A stretch of 64,000 nt of DNA from CBDBUR01 sp965209065 (GTDB lineage Bacteria > Pseudomonadota > Alphaproteobacteria > JAPOUT01 > G958296285). A model generated the notes under the pieces. It saw only the letters and a list, made by a program, of their open reading frames with translations, ran no database searches and had not been told where the DNA came from. This document shows, one piece after another, positions 1-7,612 of the stretch; position 1 is the first letter of the stretch; each line of letters opens with the position of its first letter. The stretch covers positions 62,001 to 126,000 of the forward strand of contig OZ242373.1 of NCBI GenBank assembly GCA_965209065.1, written 5' to 3'. The translations under genes and the position numbers were made by a program.

Positions 1-1929
1 AAGAATAATCCTGTGCTGATTGGCGCGCCCGGTGTTGGCAAAACCGCCATCGCCGAAGGCTTAGCGCAAAGAATCATCAACCAAGATGTGCCTGAAAGTT
101 TAAACAATAAAAGAATTCTCGCTTTGGATATGGGCGCTTTAATTGCGGGGGCTAAATATCGCGGTGAGTTTGAAGAGCGGCTCAAAGCCTTGTTGAAAGA
201 GGTGGCGGACTCGGGCGATGTCGTTTTATTTATTGATGAGCTTCATACGCTTGTCGGCGCGGGCAGAGCCGATGGCGCGATGGACGCTTCTAATCTGCTA
301 AAGCCTGAGCTTGCGCGCGGCACGCTTCATTGCGTGGGCGCTACCACGCTGGACGAATACCGCAAGTATATTGAAAAAGATGCGGCACTCGCGCGCCGCT
401 TTCAGCCGGTTCATATCAGCGAGCCCAATGTGGAAGAGAGCATCTCTATTTTAAGAGGGCTCAAGGAAAAATACGAACTTCACCACGGCGTGCGCATTAG
501 CGATGAGGCGGTTGTTGCTGCCGTGCAGTTGTCGCACCGCTATATCAACGATAGATTTCTGCCCGACAAAGCCATTGACTTAATGGACGAAGCTTCTTCG
601 CGGTTAAGAATGGTGCTTGATTCCAAACCGGAGGAGTTAGAAAATCTCGATAGGCGCATTGTTCAGTTGAAAATAGAGCGCGAGGCTTTAACGCGCGAAA
701 CCCACGAGGCGTCCAAAAAACGGCTGGCTGATTTAGAAGAAGAGCTCAAAAAGTTAGAGGAAGATTCGCAAGCGCAGACAAAAGAGTGGGAAAAAACAAG
801 AGCCGAAATGCAAAGCCAAAGAGATATAAAGCAAGAGCTAGAAAAAGCGCGGGTGGAATTGGAAAGCGCGCAACGCGAAGCAAATTACGAGCTTGCGGGC
901 AAATTAGCCCATAGCACGCTGCCTGAATTAGAAAAAAAGCTAGAAGCGCGGGCGCAAACCCAAAAGAGCGAAGAGGTATCAAGCGATGATATTGCCTCGG
1001 TTGTTGCGCGCTGGAGTGGCATTCCGGTTGAAAAAATGCTGGCGAGCGAACAAGAAAAACTTATCAATATGGAAGAGCGTTTATCCAAGCGTGTTATCGG
1101 GCAAGACGAGGCGATTAAAACTTTATCGGCTGCCGTGCGCCGCGCGCGCGCTGGACTGCAAGACCCTGCGCGTCCTATGGGTTCGTTTTTGTTTTTGGGG
1201 CAAACCGGCATCGGCAAAACCGAGCTTGCGAAGGCTCTCGCGCAGTTTCTTTTTGATGACGAGCAGGCCATGTGCCGCATTGATATGTCAGAATATATGG
1301 AGAAGCATTCGGTTGCGCGTTTAATCGGCGCGCCGCCGGGCTATGTTGGCTATGAGGAGGGCGGAATGCTTACAGAGAAGGTGCGCCGCCGTCCCTATCA
1401 GGTCATTCTGCTTGACGAGGTAGAGAAGGCGCATGCCGATGTTTTTAACATTTTGCTTCAAGTGTTAGACGACGGCAGGCTCACCGATAGTCAGGGGCAT
1501 GAAGTTGATTTTAAGAATACGATTATTTTAATGACATCTAATCTGGGCTCTAATGATGATAGCAAAGAAAAAAAGCTAGAAGCCGCGCGCGTTTTCTTTC
1601 GCCCCGAGTTTCTTAATCGGTTAGATGATATTGTTGTTTTCAATGCGCTCAAGCTAGAAGATGTTGCGAAAATTGTTGATATTCAATTAAACCGCTTGCG
1701 CCAGCGTTTGTTGGAGCGCGATATTAAAATCGCCCTTAATGAGGGGGCTAAAACCTGGCTTGCGGCAAAAGGCTTTGACCCGGTTTATGGTGCGCGCCCG
1801 CTCAAAAGAGTTATCCAAACGGCAATAGAAAACCCCCTAGCCGACAGGATATTGAAAGGCGAAATCGCCGATGGCGCAAGGCTCACCATTGACGAGAAGG
1901 ATAATCAAATTACTTTAAGCACCGCTTAA
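1..1929 (+). CDS. clpB: ATP-dependent disaggregase ClpB (5' truncated by window edge)
   Basis: Hsp100 disaggregase that works with DnaK to solubilise aggregated proteins in the cytoplasm. The reading frame is open from base 1, so the N-terminal domain and the start of NBD1 (roughly 200 residues compared with typical ClpB of about 860) lie outside the window. Visible parts are the NBD1 Walker A (GAPGVGKT) and sensor region, a long coiled-coil middle domain that distinguishes ClpB from ClpA, and NBD2 with GAPPGYVGYEEGG pore-loop region, DEVEKAH Walker B and the C-terminal GARPLKR motif. The NBD2 Walker A reads GQTGIGKT where GPTGVGKT is usual. The stop overlaps the convergent ubiA 3' end by 15 bases. 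Confidence 0.95.
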   Translation, partial: KNNPVLIGAPGVGKTAIAEGLAQRIINQDVPESLNNKRILALDMGALIAGAKYRGEFEERLKALLKEVADSGDVVLFIDELHTLVGAGRADGAMDASNLLKPELARGTLHCVGATTLDEYRKYIEKDAALARRFQPVHISEPNVEESISILRGLKEKYELHHGVRISDEAVVAAVQLSHRYINDRFLPDKAIDLMDEASSRLRMVLDSKPEELENLDRRIVQLKIEREALTRETHEASKKRLADLEEELKKLEEDSQAQTKEWEKTRAEMQSQRDIKQELEKARVELESAQREANYELAGKLAHSTLPELEKKLEARAQTQKSEEVSSDDIASVVARWSGIPVEKMLASEQEKLINMEERLSKRVIGQDEAIKTLSAAVRRARAGLQDPARPMGSFLFLGQTGIGKTELAKALAQFLFDDEQAMCRIDMSEYMEKHSVARLIGAPPGYVGYEEGGMLTEKVRRRPYQVILLDEVEKAHADVFNILLQVLDDGRLTDSQGHEVDFKNTIILMTSNLGSNDDSKEKKLEAARVFFRPEFLNRLDDIVVFNALKLEDVAKIVDIQLNRLRQRLLERDIKIALNEGAKTWLAAKGFDPVYGARPLKRVIQTAIENPLADRILKGEIADGARLTIDEKDNQITLSTA

Positions 1930-2805
1930 TGTTTGGCTGATGCTATTCGCCGCGAGGCTGGCGAATACCAAAATCCCTAAAGAACGATTAGAGTGAAAAA
2001 CCCGAAACGCAGAGGTGTTACGCGCAGAAATGCTATCCTTTTCGTTTAGCGTTTTTATCTGCCACGCAAAATGGAGTGCTACACAAAACATACCGACATA
2101 AAAGGCAAGGCTCGCGGAAGTCCAAAGCCCGAAAAGAATAAAAAATCCAAACGCCAAAGCATAAAGCACCGCAAGCGCAACTTTCACCCTATCGCCAAAC
2201 AAAATCGCGCTAGATTTTAAGCCCACAAGCAAGTCGTCTTCCTTGTCTTGTAAAGCGTAGATGGTGTCGTAGCCAATCACCCAAAAAATAGAAGCCGCAT
2301 AAAGCAGAAAAGCAGAAAAAGGCAAAGCACTATGCGTGGCACTATAGCCCATCAAAATGCCCCAGCTAAACGCAAGCCCCAAGAAAAATTGCGGCATATA
2401 AGTCAGCCTTTTCATAAAAGGATAAATCGCCACGAGCGCCAAACTCAAAAGCCCGAGGATAATCGTGTGTCGGTTGAATTGAAACAGCACCACCGCTGCC
2501 GCTAATAGCTGAAGCACTAAAAAAACCATCGCCGCGTGACGGCTGATAGCACCCGAAGGCAAGGGGCGCGCCTTCGTCCGCTGAACTTTCGCGTCAAAAG
2601 CGTGGTCGGCTAAATCGTTATAGGTGCAGCCCGCGCCGCGCATCAGCACCGCGCCTAACGCGAATAAAAATACGTGCCATAAAAGCTCCAAGCGCAACAG
2701 CGATGGCTGCGCGCTCAAACCCCACCAGCACGGCAGCAAAAGCAGCCAAGCGCCTATCGGGCGGTCAAGCCGCGCGAGTTGAATATAAGGCAATAAAAAC
2801 TTCAT
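1915..2805 (-). CDS. ubiA: 4-hydroxybenzoate octaprenyltransferase (UbiA)
   Basis: Membrane prenyltransferase that attaches the polyprenyl tail to 4-hydroxybenzoate in ubiquinone synthesis. At 296 residues it has the family length, with several hydrophobic helices. Both Mg-diphosphate binding motifs are visible: NDLADHAFD at residues 63-71 and the YDTIYALQDKEDD region at about 179-191. It is convergent with clpB (15-base overlap) and divergent from rsmE, whose start lies 24 bases beyond the ubiA start. Family assignment is firm; the prenyl chain length cannot be read from sequence. Confidence 0.93.
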   Translation of the reverse strand: MKFLLPYIQLARLDRPIGAWLLLLPCWWGLSAQPSLLRLELLWHVFLFALGAVLMRGAGCTYNDLADHAFDAKVQRTKARPLPSGAISRHAAMVFLVLQLLAAAVVLFQFNRHTIILGLLSLALVAIYPFMKRLTYMPQFFLGLAFSWGILMGYSATHSALPFSAFLLYAASIFWVIGYDTIYALQDKEDDLLVGLKSSAILFGDRVKVALAVLYALAFGFFILFGLWTSASLAFYVGMFCVALHFAWQIKTLNEKDSISARNTSAFRVFHSNRSLGILVFASLAANSISQTLSGA

Positions 2806-2828
2806 CTAATCGTTATAATGCTAAAGCG

Positions 2829-3629
2829 ATGCATAAGACAAGAAAGCATTTTGTTCCTCGTCTTTACGTCGAGGCGCTTTTGGAAAAAGCGGCGGAGATA
2901 AAACTCAATGCCGCGCAAAGCCACTATGTGCTTAACGTGATGAGGCTCGGCAAAGGCGATAACTTGCTTTTGTTTAACGGCACGCACGGCGAGTGGCACG
3001 GAAACATTTTAACAACAGGGCGTGAAGTTAAAATTGAATTAGAGCAAAAAACACGTTCGCAAGTTTATCCTATTGATTTGGTGGTTTTGTTTTCGCTTTT
3101 GCGCGGGCAGCGTTCGGCTTTTATCGCGCAGAAGGCTGCCGAGCTGGGCGTTAAAAAACTGCAACCTCTTATTATGGCACGCACCATCGCGCGCTCGGTG
3201 AATGTTGAAAAGCTGCGCGCCAACGCCATCGAAGGCGCGGAACAAAGCGAAAGCCTGTTCGTGCCACTTATCGAACCGCCCGCCGAGCTAGAGCAGGCGC
3301 TACAAAAAATAGAAAAAGACCGCGCGCTCATTTTTTGTGATGAGACCCTCAAGCAGGGCGCGCCACTCGAGCAGCTTATGTCACACGACAAGTCGTTGCG
3401 GGGCAACATGTCACACGACGAGTCGTTGCGTGGGCATAAGAAATTTGCTATTTTGATAGGACCCGAAGGTGGCTTCACGCCAGAAGAAAGACAAGCCGTG
3501 TCTGCCTTGCCTTTGGTTCGCCCGCTTAGGCTAGGCACACAGATTTTACGAGCTGAAACCGCGCTCATCGCCGCGGTGGTCTTGTTCCAAACCATATTAG
3601 GAGATTGGCAAAATGACGCAAACAGATGA
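2829..3629 (+). CDS. rsmE: 16S rRNA (uracil-1498-N3)-methyltransferase RsmE
   Basis: SPOUT-class methyltransferase that makes m3U1498 in 16S rRNA. The ATG at 2829 was chosen because MHKTRKHF begins the usual N-terminal PUA-like domain; an upstream in-frame start would run into ubiA. Family marks are the RGQRSAF segment, the AEQS segment, the knotted-site motif LIGPEGGFTPEE and the C-terminal LGTQILRAETA. Between the LIFCDETLKQ segment and the GPEGG motif there is an unusual insert made of two near-identical 10-residue units, encoded by a 30-base tandem repeat. The end overlaps gshA by 17 bases, which suggests translational coupling. Confidence 0.93.
   Translation: MHKTRKHFVPRLYVEALLEKAAEIKLNAAQSHYVLNVMRLGKGDNLLLFNGTHGEWHGNILTTGREVKIELEQKTRSQVYPIDLVVLFSLLRGQRSAFIAQKAAELGVKKLQPLIMARTIARSVNVEKLRANAIEGAEQSESLFVPLIEPPAELEQALQKIEKDRALIFCDETLKQGAPLEQLMSHDKSLRGNMSHDESLRGHKKFAILIGPEGGFTPEERQAVSALPLVRPLRLGTQILRAETALIAAVVLFQTILGDWQNDANR
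3378..3437 (+). repeat. 30-bp tandem duplication inside rsmE
   Basis: Two adjacent 30-base units (3378-3407 and 3408-3437) agree at 25 of 30 positions. Each has a small inverted repeat, ACGAC and GTCGT around two bases. They encode MSHDKSLRGN and MSHDESLRGH in frame, in a loop ahead of the GPEGG motif. The unit resembles a palindromic element that entered the coding frame and duplicated; no further copy was noticed in the window, although the search was by eye. Confidence 0.75.
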
Positions 3630-4992
3630 AGCAGTAACAAGAGAAGACCTCATTCATTATATGGAGCAGGGGTCTAAACCAAAAGCGCAATGGTGCTGCG
3701 GCACCGAATACGAAAAGTTTGCCTATCGCAAGAGCGATTTGAAGCCGCTCACTTATAATGGCGCGCAAGGGCTGGAGGCTTTGCTCACGGAATTTCACCA
3801 GCGTTTTGGCTGGCAGCCGCAACGCGAAGACGGGCATATCGTTGGCTTAAAGTCGCCGGAGGGGTTGCCGAAGGCATCTATCACCACAGAGCCAGCAGGG
3901 CAAGTGGAGCTTTCGGGTTCGATTTACGCCAACGTCCATCAAACCGCCGAGGAGCTGGATCTATACAAGGAGCAAATGGCAGAAGTAGGCAAGAGCCTCG
4001 ACATTGGGTTTTTGGGCATAGGCTATGCGCCCGTGTGGAAGCTCGCCGATATGAATCCCATTCCTAAAAAGCGTTATGCGGTTATCTCGCGTTATATGGC
4101 GAAGAATAGCGTGATGGGAATTGATATGATGTATCGTTCGTGCACGGTTCAGGTGAATATGGATTTTTGCGATGAAGCGGATATGGTGTTAAAGATGCGC
4201 GTGGGGTTGGCGCTTCAGCCGATTGTGTCTGCTTTGTTTGCGTCTTCGCCTTTTGTTGATGGCGCGCCCAACGGCTACATTACGAACCGAGTGAATATTT
4301 GGCGTTATGCCGACCCCGCGCGCTCGGGGCTTTTGCCAGAGGCGTTTGACGAAGGCTTCGGCTTTGAGGCTTATGTTGATTATGCTTTGGATATTCCTAT
4401 TTATTTCATCGAGCGCGGCGCGCGTTATTTAGATACGCAAGGGCAAACCTTCAGGCAATTTTTGAACGGCAAGCTAGACATTCTACCCGACGAGCGCCCG
4501 AGCATCAGCGATTGGGAGACGCACTTAGCGACCATTTACCCTGAGGCGCGTCTAAAGAAGTTCATAGAAATGCGCGGCGCGGACAGCGGCTGGACACAAG
4601 AGCATTTAACTGCCTTGCCGGCGCTTTGGACGGGGCTGCTTTATGATAGTGCTTGTCTTGATGCGGCTTGGGATTTGGCTAAAAACTGGAGCGAAAAAAC
4701 CCGCGAGGACGCACGCGTGCAAGCCATTCACAAAGGGCTTCAAGGCGAGCTCGAAGGGCGCGCGATGTTGGATATTGCTAAAGAAATGGTAGAAATTGCT
4801 AGAGAGGGCTTGAATAAGCGCAATATCAAAAACGCATCGGGCAATAACGAGACGACCTATTTGGAAGTATTAGACGATAGGTTAGCAAGCGGGAAAACCG
4901 CCGCCGATAGATTGCTTGATTTATATAAAGGCGAGTGGCGCGGGGATACGAATAAAATTTTTAGCGTTGATACAACCAATTTACCTGATTGA
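3613..4992 (+). CDS. gshA: Glutamate-cysteine ligase (plant/alphaproteobacterial type)
   Basis: First enzyme of glutathione synthesis, joining glutamate and cysteine with ATP. The 459-residue length and segments such as WCCGTEYEKF, TEPAGQVELSG, YMAKNS, MMYRSCTVQVN and the AMLDIAKEMVEIAREGL helix match the plant-like class typical of alphaproteobacteria, not the shorter enterobacterial GshA. The start overlaps rsmE by 17 bases, so the two are probably co-transcribed. The 3' end overlaps the convergent rpoH gene by 12 bases. Family knowledge supports the function; redox or stress regulation is not visible. Confidence 0.93.
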   Translation: MTQTDEAVTREDLIHYMEQGSKPKAQWCCGTEYEKFAYRKSDLKPLTYNGAQGLEALLTEFHQRFGWQPQREDGHIVGLKSPEGLPKASITTEPAGQVELSGSIYANVHQTAEELDLYKEQMAEVGKSLDIGFLGIGYAPVWKLADMNPIPKKRYAVISRYMAKNSVMGIDMMYRSCTVQVNMDFCDEADMVLKMRVGLALQPIVSALFASSPFVDGAPNGYITNRVNIWRYADPARSGLLPEAFDEGFGFEAYVDYALDIPIYFIERGARYLDTQGQTFRQFLNGKLDILPDERPSISDWETHLATIYPEARLKKFIEMRGADSGWTQEHLTALPALWTGLLYDSACLDAAWDLAKNWSEKTREDARVQAIHKGLQGELEGRAMLDIAKEMVEIAREGLNKRNIKNASGNNETTYLEVLDDRLASGKTAADRLLDLYKGEWRGDTNKIFSVDTTNLPD

Positions 4993-5931
4993 ATTATTCC
5001 CGGTTAAATTATTATTGTTAGAATTTTTGATTTTGGCGCGTAGCTTATTAAAAGCGCGCAGTTCAATTTGACGCACACGCTCGCGCGACATATTATATTT
5101 TTCGCTCAGCGTCTTCAAGGTTATAGGGGGAGTTTGTAGCCTTCGTTGCGTGAGAATATCGCGGTCGCGGTCGTCTAGCTCGCCCATGGCGGATAAAAGA
5201 ATCTCCTTGCGATGTTGATATTCCTGTTTGTTCTCTAGGTCGTCTTCTTGGTTGCTTTCATCAGGTAGCCAGTCTATCCACTCGCCGCTGCTGTCCTCAC
5301 TGGTTAGAGGCGCGTTCAAGGACATATCATTACCCGAAAGCCTTCGGTTCATTGATATAACATCTCTTTCCGCCACGCCGAGTCGGTCGGCAACCTTATG
5401 AAGATTTTCGGGGCGTAAATCTCCGCGCTCATGGGCTTTGATTTCTTCTTTTGCCTTTCTGAGATTGAAAAAAAGTTTTTTTTGCGCGTGAGTCGTGCCA
5501 ATTTTCACCAAACTCCAAGAGCGCAAAATATATTGTTGAATAGAGGCTTTAATCCACCAAATCGCATAGCTCGTGAGGCGGAAGCCCTTGTCGGGGTCAA
5601 ACTTTTTGACCGCATGCATAAGACCGATGTTGCCCTCAGAAATAATTTCGGCAACCGGCAACCCATAACCCCGATAGCCCATCGCAATTTTCGCCACCAG
5701 ACGCAAGTGGCTATTCACAAGTTTATGCGCCGCTTCAATATCGCCTTGCGAGCGCCAGCGGTTAGCAAGCTCTACTTCTTCTTCGGCAGTTAAAAGGGGG
5801 AAGGTGTTTATCGCGCGCAAATAACGCGACAGCCCGCCTTCAGGTGAAAGCGCTCCCGATTGCACAGATACAGATTTTGCAGATACTGGCGGCTTAGCAG
5901 AAGAAGTTTTTTTGGGTGGGGTCTGGCTCAT
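4981..5931 (-). CDS. rpoH: RNA polymerase sigma-32 factor RpoH
   Basis: Heat-shock sigma factor. The 316-residue protein has region 2 (AHKLVNSHLRLVAKIA, then the IWWIKASIQQYILRSWSLVK segment), the RpoH-box-like QKKLFFNLRKAK at about residues 149-160 that separates RpoH from RpoD and RpoS, and region 4.2 with the helix-turn-helix MSRERVRQIE. The N-terminal 30 or so residues are Ser/Pro/Lys-rich and probably disordered. It lies 12 bases downstream of the rluD-type gene on the same strand, suggesting an operon, and is convergent with gshA. Many alphaproteobacteria carry more than one RpoH paralog, so this need not be the only copy. Confidence 0.92.
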   Translation of the reverse strand: MSQTPPKKTSSAKPPVSAKSVSVQSGALSPEGGLSRYLRAINTFPLLTAEEEVELANRWRSQGDIEAAHKLVNSHLRLVAKIAMGYRGYGLPVAEIISEGNIGLMHAVKKFDPDKGFRLTSYAIWWIKASIQQYILRSWSLVKIGTTHAQKKLFFNLRKAKEEIKAHERGDLRPENLHKVADRLGVAERDVISMNRRLSGNDMSLNAPLTSEDSSGEWIDWLPDESNQEDDLENKQEYQHRKEILLSAMGELDDRDRDILTQRRLQTPPITLKTLSEKYNMSRERVRQIELRAFNKLRAKIKNSNNNNLTGNNSIR

Positions 5932-5943
5932 AAAAGTATTATA

Positions 5944-6936
5944 TCAGTTTTGGTTGGCGAGGGGATAGTTCTCGCGCAAATTTTCGTAAGCGGCTTGAAA
6001 ATCATCGGGTGGTGGGCGTTCAAAGGATAGTGCCTCTTGCGTGAGCGGGTGAGTAAAGCCTAAATGTGTTGCGTGTAAAGCCTGTCGGTTGATAGGCAGA
6101 GGAAAATTATTTTTGCGTAAGGTATAAACTTTATCGCCAACAATAGACCACCCGCGCCAATGTAAATGAACGCGAATTTGATGAGTTCTGCCAGTAAAAA
6201 GCGAGCAACGCATCAGGCTTGCTTTATCGCCAACGCGCTCAAGCAAAGAGAATTGGGTGCGCGCGGATTTGCCGCCTAGTTTTAGCACTGCCATCTTTTG
6301 CCGTTGGAGCGGGTGCCTGCCAATCGGCGCGTCAATGAGCTCAGGACCGGGCGGCGGCTTGCCCCAAACAAGCGCCAAATAACTCCGTGAGAGTTTGCCA
6401 TCAGCGCCGTGCGCAGCGAATTGTTGCGCTAAGTGAATATGAGCGTGTTGCGTTTTCGCGCATACTAAAATTCCGCTGGTGTCCTTGTCGAGGCGATGGA
6501 CAATGCCCGGCCGCTGCTTGCCGCCAATGCCCGACAGCTCGCCCGCGCAATGATGAAGCAAGCCATTCACTAAAGTGCTATCGCGATGAACTTTATCGGG
6601 ATGAACGCAAAGCCCCGCCGGCTTATTGACCACAATCAGCGCTTCGTCCTCAAAGACAATGTCGAGCGGCATGGCTTGCGGCTCGGCGCAGACCGGCTCA
6701 GGCTCGGGCAGGGTGAGGGTGAAAATGTCGGTCGGGGTTATCTTGTGGCTAATTTTATCAACCACTATACCATCTGGCATGCCATCTACCGCGCCATCTG
6801 TTGCGCGCACCAGCCCCTGCCTGATGAGCGCTTGAAGCCGCGAACGCGATAAATACCCTATCTGCTCCGATAGGAACTTATCTAGCCGCTTGCCCTCATC
6901 TTCCGCTTTTGCTAGGATTTTTATCTCATTATGCAT
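5944..6936 (-). CDS. RluA-family 23S rRNA pseudouridine synthase (RluD/RluC type)
   Basis: Isomerises specific uridines in 23S rRNA. The 330-residue protein has an N-terminal S4-like RNA-binding domain (GKRLDKFLSEQIG through about residue 90), followed by the catalytic domain with the signature GIVHRLDKDTSGILV carrying the catalytic aspartate, and the downstream GRTHQIRVHL motif. S4 plus this motif fits RluC or RluD; sequence alone does not decide the target uridines, so no symbol is given. rpoH follows on the same strand after 12 bases. Confidence 0.9.
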   Translation of the reverse strand: MHNEIKILAKAEDEGKRLDKFLSEQIGYLSRSRLQALIRQGLVRATDGAVDGMPDGIVVDKISHKITPTDIFTLTLPEPEPVCAEPQAMPLDIVFEDEALIVVNKPAGLCVHPDKVHRDSTLVNGLLHHCAGELSGIGGKQRPGIVHRLDKDTSGILVCAKTQHAHIHLAQQFAAHGADGKLSRSYLALVWGKPPPGPELIDAPIGRHPLQRQKMAVLKLGGKSARTQFSLLERVGDKASLMRCSLFTGRTHQIRVHLHWRGWSIVGDKVYTLRKNNFPLPINRQALHATHLGFTHPLTQEALSFERPPPDDFQAAYENLRENYPLANQN

Positions 6937-7088
6937 AATAAAGAGTATAAATCAAAACGCCTCCTATGGGGAGCCGCTCGCTGGTCGCCGCGCAGGCAGA
7001 CCGCGCTCAAATATCTCGTTATTTTTATGTCGCTTTTATTGTTTTTTGGCTTTACTATTGTTCTAACAACAATTTTATGGAGGTTATT

Positions 7089-7511
7089 ATGAATCAATTA
7101 CACAAACTTCCGGCGTGGCTATTAGGCTTACTCGGTTTATCTCTGTTAGCGCGCGGTGTGCTTCACTATTTCGTTCCCGATAGCGGCGCAGGCATTATTG
7201 CTGGAATGGACTTGTCTCTCGGCAATGGCGCGGACATCATCTTTCTGCTCGGCGCGGCGGGGGTTTTACAAATGGCGCTCGGCGTGTTTTATATTTATTT
7301 CGCTGTTGCCGCGCGTCAGTGTATCGGCTTCGCTCTTGCGGTGGAGGTTGTGCGCTCGGTTATATTCGTTTTTATGGAATATACGTTTAAGATGCCGGTC
7401 AATCCTGTGCCGGGACGCTATGTCCATGTCGCCGTGATGATAGTTGCAATTGTGGCGGGATTAGTTTACCTCTATACAAGAGGCAAATCGTCCCCTTCGT
7501 CTAGCGGTTAG
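7089..7511 (+). CDS. Small four-helix membrane protein, unknown
   Basis: A 140-residue hydrophobic protein with about four predicted membrane helices (near residues 8-24, 46-70, 78-98 and 108-132). The ATG at 7089 is chosen because GGAGG lies five bases upstream; an in-frame start at 6966 would add an atypical Arg-rich segment. The family is not recognised; it loosely resembles small DoxX/DUF-type integral proteins. The last seven codons and the TAG stop lie within the tRNA-Glu gene. The preceding 7057-7073 contains a short inverted repeat (ATTGTT, AACAAT) just before the ribosome site. Confidence 0.6.
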   Translation: MNQLHKLPAWLLGLLGLSLLARGVLHYFVPDSGAGIIAGMDLSLGNGADIIFLLGAAGVLQMALGVFYIYFAVAARQCIGFALAVEVVRSVIFVFMEYTFKMPVNPVPGRYVHVAVMIVAIVAGLVYLYTRGKSSPSSSG

Positions 7512-7564
7512 GACACCGCCCTCTCACGGCGGAAACAGGGGTTCGATTCCCCTAGGGGATACCA
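7490..7564 (+). tRNA. tRNA-Glu (anticodon CTC)
   Basis: Cloverleaf readable by eye: the acceptor 5' strand starts at G7490 and pairs with the AGGGGAT that ends at 7560 (one G-U pair at 1-72). The D arm contains TAGCGGTTAGGA, the anticodon stem CCGCC/GGCGG encloses the loop CTCTCAC, and the T arm is CAGGG-GTTCGATT-CCCCT-like. CCA is encoded at 7562-7564. The CTC anticodon reads GAG. The gene overlaps the 3' end of the upstream membrane-protein gene by 22 bases. Confidence 0.93.
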
Positions 7565-7580
7565 ATAAGCGGATACCAAT
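7557..7580 (+). repeat. Direct repeat of the tRNA-Glu 3' end
   Basis: The ten bases GGATACCAAT at the tRNA-Glu 3' terminus (7557-7566) recur at 7571-7580, four bases after the first copy ends. The copy includes the CCA end. A similar arrangement follows tRNA-Met at 19162-19198. Confidence 0.6.
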
Positions 7581-7612
7581 GGGACAAAAGGTAAATAAAG
7601 GGGAGAGGACAA

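Noticed and set aside
1..1929. ClpA or ClpC instead of ClpB
   Set aside because: The long coiled-coil middle domain and the SSDDIASVVARWSGIPV segment are typical of ClpB.
3065..3640. Long open frame on the minus strand opposite rsmE
   Set aside because: Opposite strand of a clear gene; composition is Ser/Arg/Pro-rich, without family similarity.
7565..7612. Possible cobalamin riboswitch before the BtuB-like receptor
   Set aside because: Only 48 bases lie between tRNA-Glu and the start, and no B12-box is present.
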